From positions 1-26,742 of the forward strand of contig JBPCMS010000054.1 of the NCBI GenBank assembly GCA_051002015.1: DNA of 26,742 nt, read 5' to 3'. Made by a program: the position numbers and the translations under genes. Below, in pieces: positions 6,878 to 15,795 of this stretch. Numbering within the stretch: the first letter of the stretch is position 1; each line of letters starts with the position of its first letter. Under the pieces are notes generated by a model, which ran no database searches, was not told where the DNA came from, and worked only from the letters and a program-made list of their open reading frames with translations. The stretch is from JACDBE01 sp051002015. Lineage in GTDB: Bacteria > Actinomycetota > Acidimicrobiia > Spongiisociales > UBA5794.

Positions 6878-8239
6878 GTGGATCTGATCACCTTCAACAC
6901 CCCAGGGCTCGGTGACAACACCTACGTCGTCGCCCACGAGGGGACCGCCGTCGTCATCGACCCGCAGCGCGACTTCGGACGTTTCCTGACCGTAACCGAC
7001 GGCCTTGGGGCGACGGTGCGGATGGTCTTCGAGACCCACCTCCACAACGATTACGTCAGTGGCGGTTTGGCGCTGGCCGGCGCCGCCGGTGCCGACCTGG
7101 TGCTCCCGGCGGGGGCGGGCGCCGCCTTCCGCTTCCGCCCCGCCTTCCACCACGAGGACATCGATGTCGGCGGACTCACCGTGCGTCCCCTCCACACCCC
7201 GGGCCACACCCCCGAGCACGTCTCGTACCTGGTGCTCATCGAGGACGAGCCGGTGGGCTTGTTCTCGGGAGGCAGCCTGCTGGTGGGGGCGGCGGGACGT
7301 ACCGATCTGCTCGGGATGGACAAGGCGGACTCGCTCGCCATGCTTCAGTTCGGGTCGATCCAGCGTCTGGCCACCCTCCCCGCCGAGGTCGGTCTGTACC
7401 CGACCCACGGACCCGGCTCCTTCTGCTCGGTGTCGGCGGTTGGCGGCCCCACCTCGACGATCGGGACGGAGCGAGCCACCAACCCACTGCTGGCCATCTC
7501 CGACGCCGAGACCTTTGCCGCCAACCAGCTGAGCGGGCTGCAGCCCTATCCGTCGTACTACCGGCACATCGGCCCGATCAACAGCCGCGGGTCGGGGCCG
7601 ATCCCCGCCGGTCCGGTCCGCAGCCTCGATCCCTCCCAGGTCGCCGCTCTCATGGACGACGAGGTGGCTGTGGTCGACGGCCGTCCTCGAGCCGCCGTCG
7701 CCAGGGCCCGCATCCCCACGGCGTGGGCGATCGAGCTGGGCAGTTCGTTCGCCACCTGGGTCGGCTGGCTGCTCCCATTCGATCAACGCCTGGTCCTGGT
7801 GCTCGACGACGAGAGCGAGCTCGATGAGGCGAGGACCGCGCTGGGCAGGATCGGGTTCACCCGGATCGAGGGCGTGATGTCGGGGATGGACGGGTGGGTG
7901 GCGGAGGGACGCCCGGTGGTATCGCACCCCACCGTCACCGCCGGCGAGCTCGTCGCCGCAGCCGTGGACCCGAGCCAGGTGCTCGACGTGCGCGCCCCCA
8001 ACGAGTGGGACGACGGGCATGTCGAAGGTTCCATCCACCGCCACCTCCCCGACCTGGTGGGGAGCATCCCCGACGACCTCGACCCCGACCTGCCCGTCTA
8101 CGTCGGGTGCAGCGGCGGCCAACGGGCCGCCGTCGCCGCCGCCGTGCTCGCCGACGCCGGGTACCGGCCGGTGGCGATCGAATCCGGGATCGCCGCTCTG
8201 CTCCATCCGGCTCAGCACCCCACTGAGGCGGCCGGCTGA
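6878..8239 (+). CDS. MBL-fold metallohydrolase fused to rhodanese domains (persulfide dioxygenase-like)
   Basis: The 453-residue protein starts with a metallo-beta-lactamase domain: THLHNDY (His54, His56, Asp58), HTPGHTPEH (His110 region), FSGGSLLVG with GRTDLLG, and YPTHGPGSFC. This is the ETHE1/persulfide dioxygenase type, which oxidises glutathione- or other low-molecular-weight persulfides to sulfite in the cytoplasm using one iron. A first rhodanese-like domain (about 260-350) has no cysteine at the expected place and is likely structural. A second (about 365-453) has the active-site loop CSGGQRA with Cys411, so it could transfer sulfane sulfur. Similar MBL-rhodanese fusions serve sulfide detoxification. 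No other sulfur genes are adjacent. The fold and metal motif are clear; the exact substrate is inferred. Confidence 0.85.
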   Translation: MDLITFNTPGLGDNTYVVAHEGTAVVIDPQRDFGRFLTVTDGLGATVRMVFETHLHNDYVSGGLALAGAAGADLVLPAGAGAAFRFRPAFHHEDIDVGGLTVRPLHTPGHTPEHVSYLVLIEDEPVGLFSGGSLLVGAAGRTDLLGMDKADSLAMLQFGSIQRLATLPAEVGLYPTHGPGSFCSVSAVGGPTSTIGTERATNPLLAISDAETFAANQLSGLQPYPSYYRHIGPINSRGSGPIPAGPVRSLDPSQVAALMDDEVAVVDGRPRAAVARARIPTAWAIELGSSFATWVGWLLPFDQRLVLVLDDESELDEARTALGRIGFTRIEGVMSGMDGWVAEGRPVVSHPTVTAGELVAAAVDPSQVLDVRAPNEWDDGHVEGSIHRHLPDLVGSIPDDLDPDLPVYVGCSGGQRAAVAAAVLADAGYRPVAIESGIAALLHPAQHPTEAAG

Positions 8240-8320
8240 GGCATCGGGCGGAGGCGGGCCCACGGCGGTGCCCGGCAGGACGCGGTAACTTCTCGGCGTA
8301 CATCACGAGGAGGGCGGCGA

Positions 8321-9469
8321 GTGGACGCCAAGCAGCAGATCGTCGATCGCTTTGATGCGGTCGAGGCCGAGCTGCGCCAGATCTCCCGCTGGCTCTACGA
8401 GAACCCCGAGATCGCACACGAGGAGCGGGCGTCGTCGGCTCGCCTGGTCGAGTTCCTCGGCGCCAAGGGGATGGAGGTCGAGTACCCGGCCTGGGGTCTG
8501 GAGACGGCCTTTGACGCTCGGGCGGGGTCGGACGGACCCGAGGTGGTCATCTGCGCCGAGTACGACGCCCTGCCCGAGGTCGGCCACGCCTGCGGCCACA
8601 ACATCATCGCCACCTCGGCCTGCGGGGCCGGGGTCGCCCTGGCCGGGGTCGCCGACGACCTCGGGTTCCGGGTGCGGGTTCTGGGGACACCCGCCGAGGA
8701 GGCGTACGGTGGCAAGGTCGATCTCATCAACGCCGGGGCGTTCGAGACGGCGGCGGCGGCAATGATGGTCCACCCTTCGCCGCTCGACACCGTCGACCCG
8801 GTCTTCCTCGCCGTCGCCCATCTCGAGATCGAGTACCACGGCAAGGAGGCCCACGCCGCTTTCGCCCCCCAGGTGTCGATCAACGCCCTCGACGCCGCCG
8901 TCCAGTCCTACAACAACGTCTCGATGCTACGCCAGACCCTGTATCCGACCGACAAGGTCCACGGGACGATCACCTACGGGGGCGGTGCACCCAACGTGAT
9001 CCCCTCGTTCACCTCGCTCGGCTTCTACGTCAGGGCTGCCACCCTGGAGCGGCTCGAGGAGCTGCAGGAGAAGGTCGAGAAGTGCTTCGAGGCGGCGGCG
9101 GTGGCCACCGGGTGCACCTGCACAATCCGCCCCGCCGGCCACCTCTACACTGACATGGTCAACAACGGCGTGATGGTGGAGTTGTTCGCCGCCAACGCCT
9201 CGGTGCTGGGCCGGCCCATGGGTAGAGCCGCCGATCTGGACCCCGGCGCCGGCGGCTCGACCGACATGGCCAACGTCTCCAAGGTGGTTCCCGCCATCCA
9301 CCCCATGCTGGGGATCAACTCGCTGCCGGCGGTCAACCACCAGCGGGCGTTCGCCGCCCACACCATCACCGCTGACGGGGAGCGGGCTCTCCGTGACGGC
9401 GCCATCGCCATGGCATGGACCGTGGTCGACCTGGCCAAGGGCGACCGCTGGGACGACCTCGGCCGCTGA
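8321..9469 (+). CDS. M20 family amidohydrolase/peptidase (AbgB-like)
   Basis: The 382-residue protein carries the M20 hallmarks: ICAEYDALPEVGHACGHN (metal ligands in the HACGH segment), GTPAEEAYGGK (catalytic Glu pair), and the dimerisation domain with YHGKEAHAAFAPQ and VHGTITYGGGAPNVIP. Members of this subgroup hydrolyse amide bonds in N-acylated or dipeptide-like substrates, such as p-aminobenzoyl-glutamate or N-acyl amino acids. The specific substrate is not evident. GTG 8321 is supported by GAGGAGGG just upstream. The gene follows the MBL-fold gene by 81 nt and converges with the acyl-CoA synthetase gene; a long palindrome (9477-9530) fills the space between their stops. Length is normal and no catalytic motif is missing. 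Confidence 0.85.
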   Translation: MDAKQQIVDRFDAVEAELRQISRWLYENPEIAHEERASSARLVEFLGAKGMEVEYPAWGLETAFDARAGSDGPEVVICAEYDALPEVGHACGHNIIATSACGAGVALAGVADDLGFRVRVLGTPAEEAYGGKVDLINAGAFETAAAAMMVHPSPLDTVDPVFLAVAHLEIEYHGKEAHAAFAPQVSINALDAAVQSYNNVSMLRQTLYPTDKVHGTITYGGGAPNVIPSFTSLGFYVRAATLERLEELQEKVEKCFEAAAVATGCTCTIRPAGHLYTDMVNNGVMVELFAANASVLGRPMGRAADLDPGAGGSTDMANVSKVVPAIHPMLGINSLPAVNHQRAFAAHTITADGERALRDGAIAMAWTVVDLAKGDRWDDLGR

Positions 9470-9476
9470 CGGACCC

Positions 9477-9530
9477 ATTTTCTTAGGATCGAAACGCGTC
9501 ATCAGTGACGCGAAACGGTCCTAAGAAAAT
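9477..9530. repeat. Palindromic repeat, second family, copy G (possible bidirectional terminator)
   Basis: A 54-nt near-palindrome with outer arms ATTTTCTTAGGA and TCCTAAGAAAAT that pair perfectly, and inner arms CGAAACGCGTCA and TGACGCGAAACG that pair only partly. It sits between two convergent stops and ends in A/T tracts on both sides, so it could act as a terminator for both genes. A related copy at 18003-18052 lies between divergent genes, which a pure terminator role does not explain. Confidence 0.8.
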
Positions 9531-9542
9531 CACGCGGGGCGG

Positions 9543-11159
9543 TCAGTCCATCAGGGCGTCGGCGTACTGGTCGCGCACGACCTTCTTGTCGAACTTGCCG
9601 GTGCCCGTCTTGGGGACGGCGTCGACGAACAGCACCTTGTCGGGAAGCCACCAGTGGGCCACCCGGTCACCGAGGAAGGCGAGCAGCTCCTCGTCGGTTG
9701 CGGTGGCGCCGGGGGCGAGCACGACGATGGCGATGGGTCGCTCCTGCCATTTGGCGTGCTTGACCCCGACCACCGCCGCCTCGGCCACCGCAGGGTGCGC
9801 CATCAGCTCGTTCTCCAGCTCGATGGTCGAGATCCACTCGCCCCCGGACTTGATCACGTCCTTGGCGCGGTCGGTGATCCGCACGTACCCCTCGGGGGTG
9901 ATCTTGCACACGTCCCCGGTGCGCAGCCATCCGTCGAGGAACGACTGCGGGCTGCGCGGGTCTCGGTAGTACTCGGCGGCGATCCAAGGGCCCCTGATGA
10001 GGAGCTCGCCGAAGGCGACACCGTCGCGGGGCAGCTCGGCGCCCGCCTCGTCGACGATCTTGACCTGGAGCCCCGGATTGGGGAGCCCCGCCGTCTCCAT
10101 GAAGTCGAGCTGTCGCTCGAAGTCCCAGCCCTCCATCTCCGGCTTGAGCACGGCTACCGATGCCACCGGGTTGGTCTCGGTCATGCCCCATCCCTGGAGC
10201 ACCCGGATGCCCCGGTTATGCCAGTACCACTCGATCATCGACCGGGGGACCGCCGACCCCCCGCACAGGAAGCGCCGCATCGTCGAGATGTCGGCCTCGG
10301 GGTGGGCGGCCAGGTACTGCTGGATGCCCAGCCACACGGTGGGCACCCCGGCCGACATGGTCACCTTCTCGTCGGAGAAGAGCCTGACCAGCCCCTCGGG
10401 GCTCATGTCCGGTCCCGGGTAGGTGAGCTTGGCCCCGACGAAGGTCGCCGAGAACGGGTACCCCCACGCCGAGGCGTGGAACATCGGGACCACGGGGAGC
10501 ACGTTGTCGGTGGGGAGGATCGACACCACCGCCAGCCCGTGCAGGGCGTGCAGGTAGGTGGAGCGCTGGGTGTAGGCGACCCCCTTGGGACTGCCGGTGG
10601 TGCCCGACGTGTAGCACAGCATCATCGGGGACCGCTCGTCGAGCCACGGCCACTCCTCGATCGGCGCCACGTCTGCGATCAGGTCCTCGTAGGCGATGGC
10701 GTTGGGAAGGCTGGTGTCGCCCACCTCGTCCGCCATCACCACGAAGCTGCGTACCGTCTTCAGCGTGGGGGCGATGGGCTCGAGCAGCTTGACCAGACCG
10801 GGGTCGACGAAGATCACCTCGTCCTCGGCGTGGTTGACGATGTACGTGATCTGGTCGGCGAACAGCCGGATGTTGAGCGTGTGGCAGATGCGGCCGGTGT
10901 TGGCGGTCGCCCAGTACAGCTCGTGGTGACGCACGTTGTTCCAGGCGAACGTCCCCACGGTGGCACCCATGCCCAGCCCGAGCTTGGCGGAGAACGCCGT
11001 CGCCAGCCGGCGGATCCGATCGTCGGTCTCGGCGTAGGTCTGCCGGCGCCTGCTCAGATCGGCCTCGACCGAGACGATCTCCTGGTTGGGGAACACGGCG
11101 GCGGCACGTTCGTACACCGTCGACAGCAGCAGCGGGAAGTCGTCCATCATGTGCGGCAC
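9543..11159 (-). CDS. Long-chain fatty-acyl-CoA synthetase / AMP-dependent ligase
   Basis: The 538-residue protein is an adenylate-forming enzyme. It has the ATP-binding loop YTSGTTGSPKG (about 183-193), the A5 motif GWGMTETNP, the A7 motif GWLRTGDVCKI, the hinge DRAKDVIKSGGEWIS and the C-terminal catalytic lysine region PKTGTGKFDKK (about 512-522). It would activate a carboxylic acid as acyl-AMP and then acyl-CoA. The closest relatives by motif are medium/long-chain FadD-type ligases, but chain length cannot be read. GTG 11159 is preceded by GGAGG five nucleotides upstream; ATGs three and four codons later are alternatives. Its promoter region faces purA across 272 nt that contain a YbaK-like relic and repeat unit F. 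Confidence 0.88.
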   Translation of the reverse strand: MPHMMDDFPLLLSTVYERAAAVFPNQEIVSVEADLSRRRQTYAETDDRIRRLATAFSAKLGLGMGATVGTFAWNNVRHHELYWATANTGRICHTLNIRLFADQITYIVNHAEDEVIFVDPGLVKLLEPIAPTLKTVRSFVVMADEVGDTSLPNAIAYEDLIADVAPIEEWPWLDERSPMMLCYTSGTTGSPKGVAYTQRSTYLHALHGLAVVSILPTDNVLPVVPMFHASAWGYPFSATFVGAKLTYPGPDMSPEGLVRLFSDEKVTMSAGVPTVWLGIQQYLAAHPEADISTMRRFLCGGSAVPRSMIEWYWHNRGIRVLQGWGMTETNPVASVAVLKPEMEGWDFERQLDFMETAGLPNPGLQVKIVDEAGAELPRDGVAFGELLIRGPWIAAEYYRDPRSPQSFLDGWLRTGDVCKITPEGYVRITDRAKDVIKSGGEWISTIELENELMAHPAVAEAAVVGVKHAKWQERPIAIVVLAPGATATDEELLAFLGDRVAHWWLPDKVLFVDAVPKTGTGKFDKKVVRDQYADALMD

Positions 11160-11183
11160 GGGATCCTCCGATCGGTCGCACCG

Positions 11184-11189
11184 AAACTA
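11184..11189 (-). promoter_or_regulatory. Putative -10 (TAGTTT) of the acyl-CoA synthetase gene
   Basis: On the minus strand TAGTTT lies about 24 nt before GTG 11159. It would give a short leader carrying the GGAGG ribosome binding site. No well-spaced -35 was found. Confidence 0.35.
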
Positions 11190-11222
11190 CCGCGCCCGCC
11201 GAGGCAATGGGCGGCGGCGACA

Positions 11223-11285
11223 ATGGCGGCCAGGTCGACCACCACCAACGCCGTCCGGTTGCTCACCGCCGCCGGCCCGATCGCC
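11223..11285 (+). pseudogene. 5' remnant of a YbaK/Cys-tRNA(Pro) deacylase-like gene
   Basis: ATG 11223 opens MAARSTTTNAVRLLTAAGPI, with nearly every third codon position G or C. The TNAVRLLTAAG segment resembles the N-terminus of YbaK-type Cys-tRNA(Pro) deacylases, where a K-T-N-A-x-R-L-L-x-x-x-G-I pattern is usual. After residue 21 the frame enters palindromic repeat F and stops at 11328-11330. The rest of the gene, about 130 residues, is not present before purA. The homology rests on about 15 residues, so the family is tentative; that a coding stretch ends abruptly at the repeat is clearer. Confidence 0.4.
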
Positions 11286-11335
11286 GAACTTCAGCGGATT
11301 GGTACTCGCCAGGGGTACGCACAACCTTAGGTTCG
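11286..11335 (+). repeat. Dispersed palindromic repeat, unit F (type II core)
   Basis: A 50-nt unit nearly identical to unit B at 4797-4846: left arm GAACTTCAGCGGATT, core GTACTCGCCAGGGGTAC at 11302-11318, right arm CAACCTTAGGTTCG. It lies in the divergent gap before purA, about 60 nt upstream of the likely promoter, and directly abuts the YbaK-like fragment. Confidence 0.85.
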
Positions 11336-11372
11336 CCGCCAGCTGACCGCTTGCTTCAGCTGGCTCTCCACA

Positions 11373-11400
11373 TTGGGCGGTGGCACTGGTCGCCTACACT
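11373..11400 (+). promoter_or_regulatory. Putative purA operon promoter
   Basis: TTGGGC at 11373-11378 and TACACT at 11395-11400 are separated by 16 nt, acceptable for a housekeeping sigma factor. Transcription would start near 11407, leaving a leader of about 25 nt with GGAGAGG before ATG 11432. No riboswitch-like structure fits in so short a leader. Confidence 0.4.
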
Positions 11401-11431
11401 CGCCGCGGTCAGCCCCCGGGAGAGGCCCGCA

Positions 11432-12706
<1,275 letters not shown>

Positions 12707-12710
12707 CCCG

Positions 12711-13964
12711 ATGAGGGTGCTGCTGCTGGGCGGCGGTGGTCGGGAGCACGCCATCGGCTGGAAGCTGGCGGCCAGCCCTCACCTCGAGGCGCTGCTGGCG
12801 GCGCCCGGCAACCCCGGTCTCGGCGCCGTCGCCGAGGTGGTGCCGTCGGTACCGGCGGACGACGTCGCCGCCGTCGTGCGCCTCGCCGAGGAACGGGCCG
12901 TCGATCTGGTTGTGGTCGGGCCCGAGGCTCCGCTCGCCGCCGGAATCGGCGACGCCCTCACCGATCGGGGCATCGCCGTCTTCGGGCCCACCGCTTCCGG
13001 AGCCAGGCTGGAGTCGTCCAAGGCCCACGCCAAGGAGGTGATGCGCCGCGCCGGGGTTGCCACCGGGGAGTCGGTGGTGGTCACCGATGTCGCCGCCGCC
13101 CGCAAGGCCCTCGCCGGCTTCGGCCCCCCGTACGTGGTGAAGGCGGACGGGCTCGCCGCCGGCAAGGGGGTGCTGGTCACCGACGATCCCGCCGCCGCCG
13201 AGGCCTGGGCCCGGGACTGCATCGATGGGCGCTTCGGCGAAGCGGGGAGCGTCGTCGTGATCGAGGAGCACCTGGCGGGAGGCGAGGTGTCGGTCTTTGC
13301 CGTGTGCGACGGGAAGCGGGCGCTGCCGCTGCAGCCCGCCCGCGACTACAAGCGGCTGGGCGACGGCGACACCGGGCCCAATACCGGCGGCATGGGGTGC
13401 TACTCGCCGGTCGACGACCTTCCCCCCGACCTGGTCGAGCACACCATGGCGCGGGTGATCGGACCGGTGCTGGCGACGCTCGCCGCCGCCGGCACCCCGT
13501 ACCGTGGGTTCCTCTACGCCGGGCTCATGCTGACCACCGCCGGCCCCAAGGTGCTCGAGTTCAACTGCCGGTTGGGCGACCCCGAGACCCAGGTTGTGCT
13601 GCCCCGGCTCGAGGACGATCTGCTCCCGTTGCTGGCAGACGCCGCCGCCGGCCGACTCGCCCCCGGTGCGCTCCGCTGGTCGGATCGGGCCGCGGTCGAT
13701 GTGGTGCTGGCCTCGTCCGGCTACCCCGGGGCCGTCGACGACGGCCACACCATCACCGGGCTCGACCGGGTCGGCGACGACGTGCTGGTGTTCCACGCCG
13801 GCACCCGCGCCGACGGCGACCGGCTGGTCACCGCCGGCGGGCGAGTGCTCAACCTGGTGGGTCTCGGCGCCGACCTCGCCGCATCCCGTGCTGCCGCATA
13901 CGCTGCCGCCGAGACCGTCGACTTCCATGGGAAGCAGTACAGGAAGGACATCGCCGATGGGTAG
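12711..13964 (+). CDS. purD: Phosphoribosylamine-glycine ligase PurD
   Basis: PurD condenses phosphoribosylamine and glycine with ATP to GAR, step two of purine synthesis. The 417-residue ATP-grasp protein has GGGGREHA (residues 7-14), GNPG, VVVGPEAPLAAG, SKAHAKEVM, VVKADGLAAGKGV, GPNTGGMGCYSP and FNCRLGDPETQ, then the C-terminal domain with VVLASSGYPG and FHAGT. It is complete. ATG 12711 lies 4 nt after the purA stop. Its last codons overlap the start of purE by 8 nt, so translation is likely coupled. It is a stand-alone PurD, not fused to PurM or PurN, and neither of those is in the window. Confidence 0.97.
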   Translation: MRVLLLGGGGREHAIGWKLAASPHLEALLAAPGNPGLGAVAEVVPSVPADDVAAVVRLAEERAVDLVVVGPEAPLAAGIGDALTDRGIAVFGPTASGARLESSKAHAKEVMRRAGVATGESVVVTDVAAARKALAGFGPPYVVKADGLAAGKGVLVTDDPAAAEAWARDCIDGRFGEAGSVVVIEEHLAGGEVSVFAVCDGKRALPLQPARDYKRLGDGDTGPNTGGMGCYSPVDDLPPDLVEHTMARVIGPVLATLAAAGTPYRGFLYAGLMLTTAGPKVLEFNCRLGDPETQVVLPRLEDDLLPLLADAAAGRLAPGALRWSDRAAVDVVLASSGYPGAVDDGHTITGLDRVGDDVLVFHAGTRADGDRLVTAGGRVLNLVGLGADLAASRAAAYAAAETVDFHGKQYRKDIADG

Positions 13965-14415
13965 GCCGATGCCGGACAAGGTCGCCATCCTGATGGGATC
14001 GGTGAAGGACAGGGAGGCGATGCAGGCAGCATCCGACATCCTGTCCGAGCTCGACATCGAGCACGAGGCACACGTGATGTCGGCGCACCGGACCCCGCAC
14101 GAGGTGGCCGAGTTCGCCACGGGCGCCAGGGACGCCGGATTCGCCGTCATCATCTGCGGGGCGGGGAAGGCGGCGCATCTGGCCGGGGCCGTCGCCGCCC
14201 ACACCACGCTGCCGGTGATCGGGGTTCCGCTCGCCGCCGGCGGGCTGGGCGGGCTGGATGCGCTGTTGTCGACGGTGCAGATGCCAACCGGGATCCCCGT
14301 GGCCACGGTCGCCGTCGATTCGGCGGCCAACGCCGGTTACCTGGCCGCCGCCATCATCGCCGTCACCGACGAGAACGTCGCCGCCAAGCTGGCCGGCTAC
14401 CGGGACTCCTGGTGA
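13957..14415 (+). CDS. purE: N5-carboxyaminoimidazole ribonucleotide mutase PurE (class I)
   Basis: PurE moves the carboxylate of N5-CAIR to C4 to make CAIR. The 152-residue protein keeps the core motifs: MGSVKD, MSAHRTP with the catalytic His, GAGKAAHLAG and VQMPTGIPVATV. The AHL-G form marks class I, which works with PurK; no purK is near. Two positions differ from the E. coli sequence: GSKSD reads GSVKD, and GAGGAAH reads GAGKAAH, placing Lys residues near the nucleotide phosphate. ATG 13957 overlaps purD by 8 nt and has GGAAGGA eight nucleotides upstream; ATG 13969 is an alternative start. Its stop overlaps the purB start (GTGA). Confidence 0.93.
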   Translation: MGRPMPDKVAILMGSVKDREAMQAASDILSELDIEHEAHVMSAHRTPHEVAEFATGARDAGFAVIICGAGKAAHLAGAVAAHTTLPVIGVPLAAGGLGGLDALLSTVQMPTGIPVATVAVDSAANAGYLAAAIIAVTDENVAAKLAGYRDSW

Positions 14416-15716
14416 TCGAGCGCTACACCCTTCCCGAGATGGCGGCGGTGTGGTCCGAGGCCCACAAGCTGGCGGTGTGGAAGGAAGTGGAGACCCTGGT
14501 GCTCGAGGCCTGGGCCGAGCAGGGGGTCGCCCCCGGCGAGGCGGCGGCGGCGCTGCGCCGGGCCCCCGAGGTCGACGTCGTCGCCTGGAAGCAGCGCGAG
14601 GCCGAGACCCACCACGACATCGCCGCCTTCGTCGACGTGCTGGCGGCATCGGTCGACACCGGGGGCGAGTGGGTCCACTACGGGCTCACCTCGTCGGATG
14701 TGCTCGACACTGCCCAAGGGACGATCCTGGCCGAGGCTTCCGACCTGCTGCTCGGCCGGGTGGCGGCGCTGTTCGAGACCGTCCGAACCAGGGCGATGGA
14801 GCACGCCGGCACGGTCATGGTGGGCCGCACCCACGGTATCTGGGCCGAGCCCACCAGCTTCGGGCTCAAGCTGGCCACCTGGGCGTTCGAGATGGCCCGG
14901 AACCATACCCGGCTGCTCCGGGCCCGGGAGGCGGTCGCCGTCGGCAAGGTCTCCGGGGCCGTCGGCACCTACGCCCACACCCCGCCTCTGATCGAGGAGA
15001 CCGTGTGCCGCCGGCTCGGGATCGGTGTCGAGCCGGCGTCGTCGCAGGTCGTCCACCGCGACCGTCACGCCGAGTTGCTGTCCACCCTGGCGTTGATCGG
15101 GTCGTCCCTCGAGCGGTTCGCCACCGAGATCCGCCACCTGCAGCGCAGCGAGGTGGGCGAAGTGTCCGAGTCGTTTGGTGCGGGCCAGAAGGGGTCGTCG
15201 GCCATGCCCCACAAACGCAACCCGATCGCCTCCGAGAACATCACCGGGGTGTCCCGCCTGCTCCGGGGGTACGCTGGGGCCGGGCTGGAGGACATCGCCC
15301 TGTGGCACGAACGGGACATAAGCCACTCGTCGGTGGAGCGGGTGGCGCTCCCCGATGCGTGCCTGCTCACCGACTACGCCGTGGAGCGGATGAACCGCCT
15401 CGTCGCCGGGATGATGGTGGACACCGACCGGATGCAGGCCAACCTGGAGGCGACCCGCGGGCTGGTCTACTCCCAGGCGGTGCTGCTCGCCCTAGTGGAA
15501 CGGGGAATGACCCGCGACGATGCCTACCGCATCGTCCAACGCAACGCCATGGCCGCCTGGGCAGAGGGCGACCGGCTCCACGACCGCCTCGCCGCCGACC
15601 CCGAGGTCACCCTCGACCAGGAGACCCTGGCCCGCTGCTTCTCCACCGAGCGGTTCCTGGCAAACACCGCCGTGGTGTTCGACCGCCTCGCCGCCGTGGA
15701 GCTGCTCGGACGGTGA
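14412..15716 (+). CDS. purB: Adenylosuccinate lyase PurB
   Basis: PurB removes fumarate from SAICAR and from adenylosuccinate, so it acts both before IMP and in AMP formation. The 434-residue protein belongs to the fumarase/aspartase superfamily, with HYGLTSSDVLDTA, VGRTHGIWAEP (catalytic His) and the signature loop SSAMPHKRNP (about residues 262-271) carrying the catalytic serine. The C-terminal PurB domain is present. GTG 14412 overlaps the purE stop by 4 nt. It is the last gene of the operon and converges with the amidohydrolase gene, whose intact reading would end 8 nt beyond the purB stop. Confidence 0.96.
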   Translation: MIERYTLPEMAAVWSEAHKLAVWKEVETLVLEAWAEQGVAPGEAAAALRRAPEVDVVAWKQREAETHHDIAAFVDVLAASVDTGGEWVHYGLTSSDVLDTAQGTILAEASDLLLGRVAALFETVRTRAMEHAGTVMVGRTHGIWAEPTSFGLKLATWAFEMARNHTRLLRAREAVAVGKVSGAVGTYAHTPPLIEETVCRRLGIGVEPASSQVVHRDRHAELLSTLALIGSSLERFATEIRHLQRSEVGEVSESFGAGQKGSSAMPHKRNPIASENITGVSRLLRGYAGAGLEDIALWHERDISHSSVERVALPDACLLTDYAVERMNRLVAGMMVDTDRMQANLEATRGLVYSQAVLLALVERGMTRDDAYRIVQRNAMAAWAEGDRLHDRLAADPEVTLDQETLARCFSTERFLANTAVVFDRLAAVELLGR

Positions 15717-15723
15717 CGGAGGC

Positions 15724-15795
15724 TCAGCGGGAGCGGTGGACGATCACCCCCGCCTTTACCACCAGGCTGCGTGCCGGGTGGGTGATCACCGCCCC
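15724..15795 (-). other. Out-of-frame C-terminal tail of the amidohydrolase
   Basis: Reading the minus strand in the frame shifted by one base gives AVITHPARSLVVKAGVIV and then a stop at 15724-15726. This matches the usual end of amidohydrolase proteins (a beta strand with xVVxxGxxV). It joins the main frame by adding one G to the run at 15792-15795. Confidence 0.75.

Noticed and set aside
9477..9530. Simple rho-independent terminator only
   Set aside because: Its A/T-flanked hairpin could terminate, but a related palindrome occurs between divergent genes at 18003-18052, so it is listed as a repeat family with possible terminator function.
11336..11431. Purine riboswitch upstream of purA
   Set aside because: The apparent leader is about 25 nt, too short, and no conserved aptamer bases were found. 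The purC mRNA appears leaderless.
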